Positions 6,490 to 9,762 of a DNA stretch of 9,762 nt are shown piece after piece; position 1 is the first letter of the stretch; each line of letters opens with the position of its first letter. This DNA is from Candidatus Atribacter fermentans. Lineage in GTDB: Bacteria; Atribacterota; Atribacteria; Atribacterales; Atribacteraceae. Where the stretch lies: positions 1 to 9,762 of the forward strand of contig JAAYUT010000242.1 in NCBI GenBank assembly GCA_012517485.1, written 5' to 3'. The notes under the pieces were generated by a model that worked only from the letters and a program-made list of their open reading frames with translations, had not been told where the DNA came from and ran no database searches. The position numbers and the translations under genes were made by a program.

Positions 6490-7611
6490 TCAATGTGTCT
6501 TTAAAGGAGATTCATTTCTTTTTGGAAAATAAATACATTCCCCACTCTCATTAAAAATGTATAAATCATTTTTTTGGAAACCGATTTTTACTTTCTCTCC
6601 AATAGTAACCCGATAAATTCCAGGCATGAAAGCACGAAGATTAGTTTGACTCCCCATTTTTAAATGAACGATGGTATCTGAACCTATTACCTCACTTAAC
6701 GAGACTATCCCCTCCCAAGATACATGTGATTCGTCAACTTTTTCAAGGATAATATGTTCGGGTCGAATGCCAATGAACATTTTTTCTCCTTTGACTTCCT
6801 GAATTCCAGGAAATCCAGTTAAATCTATTTGAGATTCAGAAGAATTCCACAATAGCTTCGATTGGTTTTGAGAGATCTTTCCCTCTAAAATATTCATGAG
6901 AGGAAATCCTAAATAGGTTGCAACAAAAAGATTTTTAGGTCGGTAGTATGCTTCCCAAACAGTGGCAAGCTGTTGAACTTTCCCTTCGTGTAATATGAGG
7001 ACCTCATCAGCCATCGACATGGCATCCACCGGATCGGGAGTTGCAAAAACAATCGTTTGTTGAAATTCCCTTTGCATTAGTTTGAATTGGGCTCTCATAT
7101 CCTCACGAATCTTGAAATCAAGGTTTACTAATGGTTCATCAAAAAGAGAAATTTTAGGCTCCTTCACTAAAGAGCGTGCAATAGCTACTCTCTGTTTCTC
7201 GCCTCCACTAATATTGAGAGGAGAGCGATCAAGTAAATAATCTATTTTGAGAAAACTTGTTACCTTTTGAACTCTTTCCTTTATGATCCTTTCGTCTAAC
7301 CGAATAGCTCTTAAAGGGCTCGCAATATTTTCAAAAACAGTCATATGAGGATATAGAGCAAAATCTTGAAAAACCATGGCAATGTCTCTTTTTTGAGCAG
7401 TTACAAGAGTCATCTCTTTTCCATCAAAAAAAATGTTCCCATTTTCGGGAATTTCCAAGCCAGCTATAATTCGTAAAAGTGTCGTCTTCCCAGCCCCTGG
7501 TTCTCCTAAAATACAAAAAAAAGATCCGCTCTTTATCTGAGCATTGATGTCTTGTAAAGCTATTTTTTTCCCGTATATTTTAAATATATGAGAAATAGAT
7601 ACATTGATCAT
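6490..7611 (-). CDS. ABC importer ATPase 1, GlpS-like, lacking the switch histidine
   Basis: This is the second ATP-binding subunit of the same importer, 373 residues from the ATG at 7609-7611. That start has AAGGAG 7 nt upstream and lies 14 nt after permease 2; a longer frame back to 7725 overlaps the permease and is not used. It has Walker A GEPGAGKT (36-43), Q-loop Q82 in VFQDFALYPHM, signature ISGGEKQR (134-141), Walker B ISLFDE (154-159), D-loop NLD (163-165), and a C-terminal domain with GIRPEHIIL. At the switch position the usual THDQ is TPDP, so the catalytic histidine is proline (P192). Its motif set is complementary to ATPase 2, so the pair could form one complete and one degenerate ATP site. 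From memory, rhizobial GlpS also lacks a histidine here, which supports a GlpS-like identity. Confidence 0.9.
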   Translation of the reverse strand: MINVSISHIFKIYGKKIALQDINAQIKSGSFFCILGEPGAGKTTLLRIIAGLEIPENGNIFFDGKEMTLVTAQKRDIAMVFQDFALYPHMTVFENIASPLRAIRLDERIIKERVQKVTSFLKIDYLLDRSPLNISGGEKQRVAIARSLVKEPKISLFDEPLVNLDFKIREDMRAQFKLMQREFQQTIVFATPDPVDAMSMADEVLILHEGKVQQLATVWEAYYRPKNLFVATYLGFPLMNILEGKISQNQSKLLWNSSESQIDLTGFPGIQEVKGEKMFIGIRPEHIILEKVDESHVSWEGIVSLSEVIGSDTIVHLKMGSQTNLRAFMPGIYRVTIGEKVKIGFQKNDLYIFNESGECIYFPKRNESPLKTH

Positions 7612-7625
7612 CAATTTTCTCCTTA

Positions 7626-8441
7626 TTATTTGAGATAAATCTTTATGAGATACTTTCGAAAGAAAACCAAAATTAAGACAGATGGAATAATGGCTAAAAC
7701 TGATAAAGCAGCAATTTGATTCCACATTATTCGCATTCCCCTTCGAAGTGCTGGTAAATAAGCTGTATAAAGAATGACATCAGTACCACCTAATAAATAG
7801 GCAATAATAAACTCATTCCATATGAAAATCCAGCATAGAGCAACTGTTGCTGCTAAACCAGAACCAATGAGGGGTAAAACGACTCTTCGTGCCGTTTTTA
7901 AAAAATTATAACCATCCACGTAACTCGCTTCTTCTATGCTCCGTGGTAATGAATCCATAAATCCCTTAAGAAGCCAAACTGCTAAAGGAAGATTAAAAGC
8001 AGAATAGGTAATAATAAGAGCGAAATGGGTATCAAGTAATCCTAAAGTTTTCCACAACCAGAAAATTGGAAGGAGGAAAGCAATAGGTGGAAACATTCGA
8101 ACTGTCAATAAATTAAATTGAGCTCCTTCGTTGGTTAAACCAGTAAAGGGATATCGTGAATAAGCATAACTTGCCAAAGTTCCCAAAAAAACTGCAATCA
8201 ACGTTGCTCCTATCGCAACGATGAGACTATTTGAAAGTGCAATTCTCCCTGTCCCTTGAAGGACAAATTTATAGGCTTCAAGAGTAAAATGGGTTGGGAA
8301 AAAAGAAGGAGGAACTTTATAAACATCTCCTACCTCTTTAAAAGAGGTGTTCACAGTCCAATAAATAGGGAATAGTACAAATATCCCATAAACAGTGAGG
8401 CATAATAACCCAAAAAATCTTCCCCATTTTATCTTTTTCAT
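7626..8441 (-). CDS. Carbohydrate ABC transporter permease 2 (MalG/GlpQ-like)
   Basis: This is an integral membrane subunit of a CUT1 importer, 271 residues. A first membrane segment lies at about 8-30, followed by further hydrophobic stretches (about 70-92, 108-130, 137-160, 192-218 and 243-262), consistent with six helices. The EAA loop that docks on the ATPase is EEASYVDGYNFLKTARRVVL (170-189) followed by P190, with the conserved glycine at 177. The segment LLTVRMFPPIAFLLP resembles the same region of GlpQ-type permeases as I recall them. I chose the ATG at 8439-8441 because GAGG stands 9 nt before it; a TTG at 8454-8456 in frame is also possible. It lies 18 nt after permease 1 and 14 nt before ATPase 1, and ends with tandem TAA TAA. 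Confidence 0.93.
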   Translation of the reverse strand: MKKIKWGRFFGLLCLTVYGIFVLFPIYWTVNTSFKEVGDVYKVPPSFFPTHFTLEAYKFVLQGTGRIALSNSLIVAIGATLIAVFLGTLASYAYSRYPFTGLTNEGAQFNLLTVRMFPPIAFLLPIFWLWKTLGLLDTHFALIITYSAFNLPLAVWLLKGFMDSLPRSIEEASYVDGYNFLKTARRVVLPLIGSGLAATVALCWIFIWNEFIIAYLLGGTDVILYTAYLPALRRGMRIMWNQIAALSVLAIIPSVLILVFFRKYLIKIYLK

Positions 8442-8459
8442 TTTGATACACCTCAATTT

Positions 8460-9335
8460 TTACACACTTTTAACTAATTTCCAGAAGAAAAACATGGCAA
8501 TTATCGCAATAATGCCAAAAATCCAAGACATGGCAGCTCCATAGCCAACTTTAAAATAAGAGAAAGCAGTTTGATAGAGATAGAAAGTCGGGAGTTCTGT
8601 TGCCGTACCTGGACCACCATATGTCATGATAAAAACTTTATCTAAAAATTTATATGAATCCATAAATCTTAAAAGAAAGGCAATTGCTAAAGGAATTCGC
8701 ATATAGGGAAGAGTAATTTTTTTCAAAATTAACCACTTTGAAGCACCATCTAACCGTGCTGACTCGTAAAGACCATCTGGAATCGATATCCTTGCTGCAT
8801 AAGCAATAAGAAGTGGTAAAGCAGTCCACTGCCAGATATCCACGATCATAATAGTTGTCAATGCTAATTCTTTTGCTCTCCAACCAATTGGGGAAAGTCC
8901 TAACCAAACTAAAATGTTATTGATTGTTCCCGTATCTGTAATCAGGAGAGTCCACATTTGAGCCGCTACTGCCTCTGCCATCATCATTGGAAGTAAAAAT
9001 AAAACCAGAACCGTCGTCCTCCACCGTGGAGTACGAATATGCTCTACAAGTGCTAAAGCAACAGCTGTGCCCAAAACCAGTTGAATAGTCACACCCAATC
9101 CGGAATAGAAAACCATTCTTCCCAAAGAAGAAAGAAAACGAATATCTCTGAGAACATTTAAATAGTTACTAATACCTACGAAACTTCTTTCCGGGGAAAT
9201 TGTTGGATTCCAATTATGAAAGGAAATATAAACAGCCCAAAGAAGGGGGAAAATGACCACCACCCAAATTAAAAATTGAGGTGGAATGATGAGATAATAA
9301 GGAGTCTTTGTTTTTCTCATTTTGTACTGAGACAT
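8460..9335 (-). CDS. Carbohydrate ABC transporter permease 1 (MalF/UgpA/GlpP-like)
   Basis: This is the first permease of the importer, 291 residues, pairing with permease 2 to form the channel. A membrane segment at about 13-38 is followed by hydrophobic stretches near 75-97, 108-130, 157-182, 212-232 and 264-285, consistent with six helices. The EAA loop is ESARLDGASKWLILKKITLP (191-210), with the conserved glycine at 197 and LP at 209-210. LLRFMDSYKF and the TYGGPGTATE stretch after it match the typical region following the EAA loop in this family. The ATG at 9333-9335 has AAGGAG 8 nt upstream. The gene lies 102 nt after the binding-protein gene, in a gap holding a hairpin. Confidence 0.93.
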   Translation of the reverse strand: MSQYKMRKTKTPYYLIIPPQFLIWVVVIFPLLWAVYISFHNWNPTISPERSFVGISNYLNVLRDIRFLSSLGRMVFYSGLGVTIQLVLGTAVALALVEHIRTPRWRTTVLVLFLLPMMMAEAVAAQMWTLLITDTGTINNILVWLGLSPIGWRAKELALTTIMIVDIWQWTALPLLIAYAARISIPDGLYESARLDGASKWLILKKITLPYMRIPLAIAFLLRFMDSYKFLDKVFIMTYGGPGTATELPTFYLYQTAFSYFKVGYGAAMSWIFGIIAIIAMFFFWKLVKSV

Positions 9336-9366
9336 CTTGCAGCTCCTTTCTCATAGTCATTTCGTA

Positions 9367-9386
9367 GAGTTCAGGGGAGTGAACCC
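9367..9386 (-). promoter_or_regulatory. Intergenic RNA hairpin between binding-protein and permease genes
   Basis: On the transcribed minus strand, GGGTTCA-CTCCCC-TGAACTC forms a 7-bp stem (one G-U) with a 6-nt loop. No T-run follows on that strand, so it is not a standard terminator. In comparable operons a hairpin in this gap protects the upstream message and raises binding-protein level relative to the permeases; that role is inferred here. Confidence 0.45.
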
Positions 9387-9397
9387 CAAAAAAAACT

Positions 9398-9426
9398 ATT
9401 TCACTTTTCACTCACACACTTGTCAA
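9398..9426 (-). promoter_or_regulatory. Possible weak internal promoter before permease 1
   Basis: A perfect TTGACA (9421-9426, minus strand) is followed after 17 bp by TGAAAT (9398-9403), which matches only four of six -10 bases. It lies in the gap after the binding-protein stop. It may be a chance match. Confidence 0.2.
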
Positions 9427-9437
9427 AAAAAATATTC

Positions 9438-9762
9438 CTACTTCCAGAAACCTAATTTTCGACCAGCTTCTAAAAACTCTCGATAATACTCTTTTTGTTT
9501 TTCCTTACCCAGTCTATCTCGAATGGCTTCCCACTCTTTTGCTGCTTCTTCTACTGCCACTTCAGGAGTCACTTCTCCACTCATCGCTCTCTGCACCCAG
9601 CGAGCGAGAGATTCAGTATATTCGGTTGCTCCTGGCCAGTTGATTTCTGGAAAAGCAACTTTTAAATTGGCTAAACCTCCTTCAAGGTGTTTTTTGGATT
9701 CTTCCAAAGTCGTAAAGGTCGGATTATTTTCTGGCCAATCAGGAGCAGTAGTTCTCAGAGGA
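9438..9762 (-). CDS. Sugar-type ABC substrate-binding protein, C-terminal part (start beyond right edge)
   Basis: This is the C-terminal 107 residues of an extracytoplasmic solute-binding protein (family 1, carbohydrate type). The frame is open to the right edge of the window. It reads as mostly helical, with FPEINWPGATEYTESLARWV followed by SGEVTPEVAVEEAAKEW, a layout typical of the end of CUT1 binding proteins, and ends in LGFWK at a TAG (9438-9440). The TTG at 9705-9707 is internal, not a start. The ligand-binding region and signal peptide are outside the window, so the substrate cannot be judged. It is the promoter-proximal visible gene of the importer operon. Confidence 0.85.
   Translation of the reverse strand, partial: PLRTTAPDWPENNPTFTTLEESKKHLEGGLANLKVAFPEINWPGATEYTESLARWVQRAMSGEVTPEVAVEEAAKEWEAIRDRLGKEKQKEYYREFLEAGRKLGFWK

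Noticed and set aside
5823..6532. Plus-strand frames antisense to the ATPase genes
   Set aside because: They are complementary shadows of well-supported ABC ATPase genes.
7612..7725. N-terminal extension of ATPase 1 back to 7725
   Set aside because: It overlaps the permease 2 end, the extra 38 residues are not ATPase-like, and the ATG at 7609-7611 has a well-spaced AAGGAG.
8650..9411. Extra minus-strand frames over permease 1 (8650-8907 and 9214-9411)
   Set aside because: They are out-of-frame shadows of the permease and its leader.
1..9762. CRISPR array, prophage or insertion sequence
   Set aside because: I saw no regularly spaced direct repeats, transposase, integrase or phage genes on either strand.

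Overview
The window is AT-rich bacterial chromosome (roughly 35-40% GC by eye). It runs from the 5' part of a 23S rRNA gene (minus strand, left edge) to a sugar-type ABC importer operon (minus strand, right edge, entering from outside the window). The lineage cannot be fixed from the sequence. The rRNA leader resembles Firmicutes-type leaders, and the low GC, Shine-Dalgarno-led genes, c-di-GMP receptor and CUT1-type importer would suit a Firmicutes-like, Atribacterota-like or Thermotogota-like bacterium. That placement is a weak inference.

Layout. 1-718: 5' portion of 23S rRNA. 719-876: its leader with a boxA-like element and a strong promoter; no 16S rRNA lies upstream, so this 23S looks like a separate transcription unit. 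877-1274: non-coding, with a short palindromic repeat of interspersed type. 1275-2115 (minus): an MntA/HepT-type toxin-antitoxin pair. The antitoxin is complete but has a variant active-site motif. The HepT toxin is broken by an in-frame TAA just before its RNase motif. 2186-2212: palindrome. 2307-2427 (plus): a solitary tRNA-Lys(TTT) with a near-consensus promoter. 2797-5115 (plus): one membrane c-di-GMP enzyme, CHASE4-PAS-GGDEF-HD-GYP, cut in two by an in-frame TAA at 4528-4530. 5116-5388: convergent intergenic region with no recognised gene. 5389-9762 (minus): a five-gene importer operon, transcribed as substrate-binding protein (only its C-terminus is present), permease 1, permease 2, ATPase 1, ATPase 2.

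How the genes work together. The binding protein captures a carbohydrate or polyol-like solute outside the cell, the two permeases form the channel, and two different ATPases drive it. The ATPases and permeases resemble, from memory, the glycerol importer GlpSTPQV. The two ATPases have complementary defects: one lacks the switch histidine, the other lacks a proper LSGGQ signature. A heterodimer would therefore have one complete and one degenerate ATP site. The c-di-GMP gene is unrelated to the importer by position (convergent).

The points most worth a second look are the complementary ATPase degeneracy, the two otherwise well-kept genes each stopped by one in-frame TAA, and the unlinked 23S rRNA with its own promoter.
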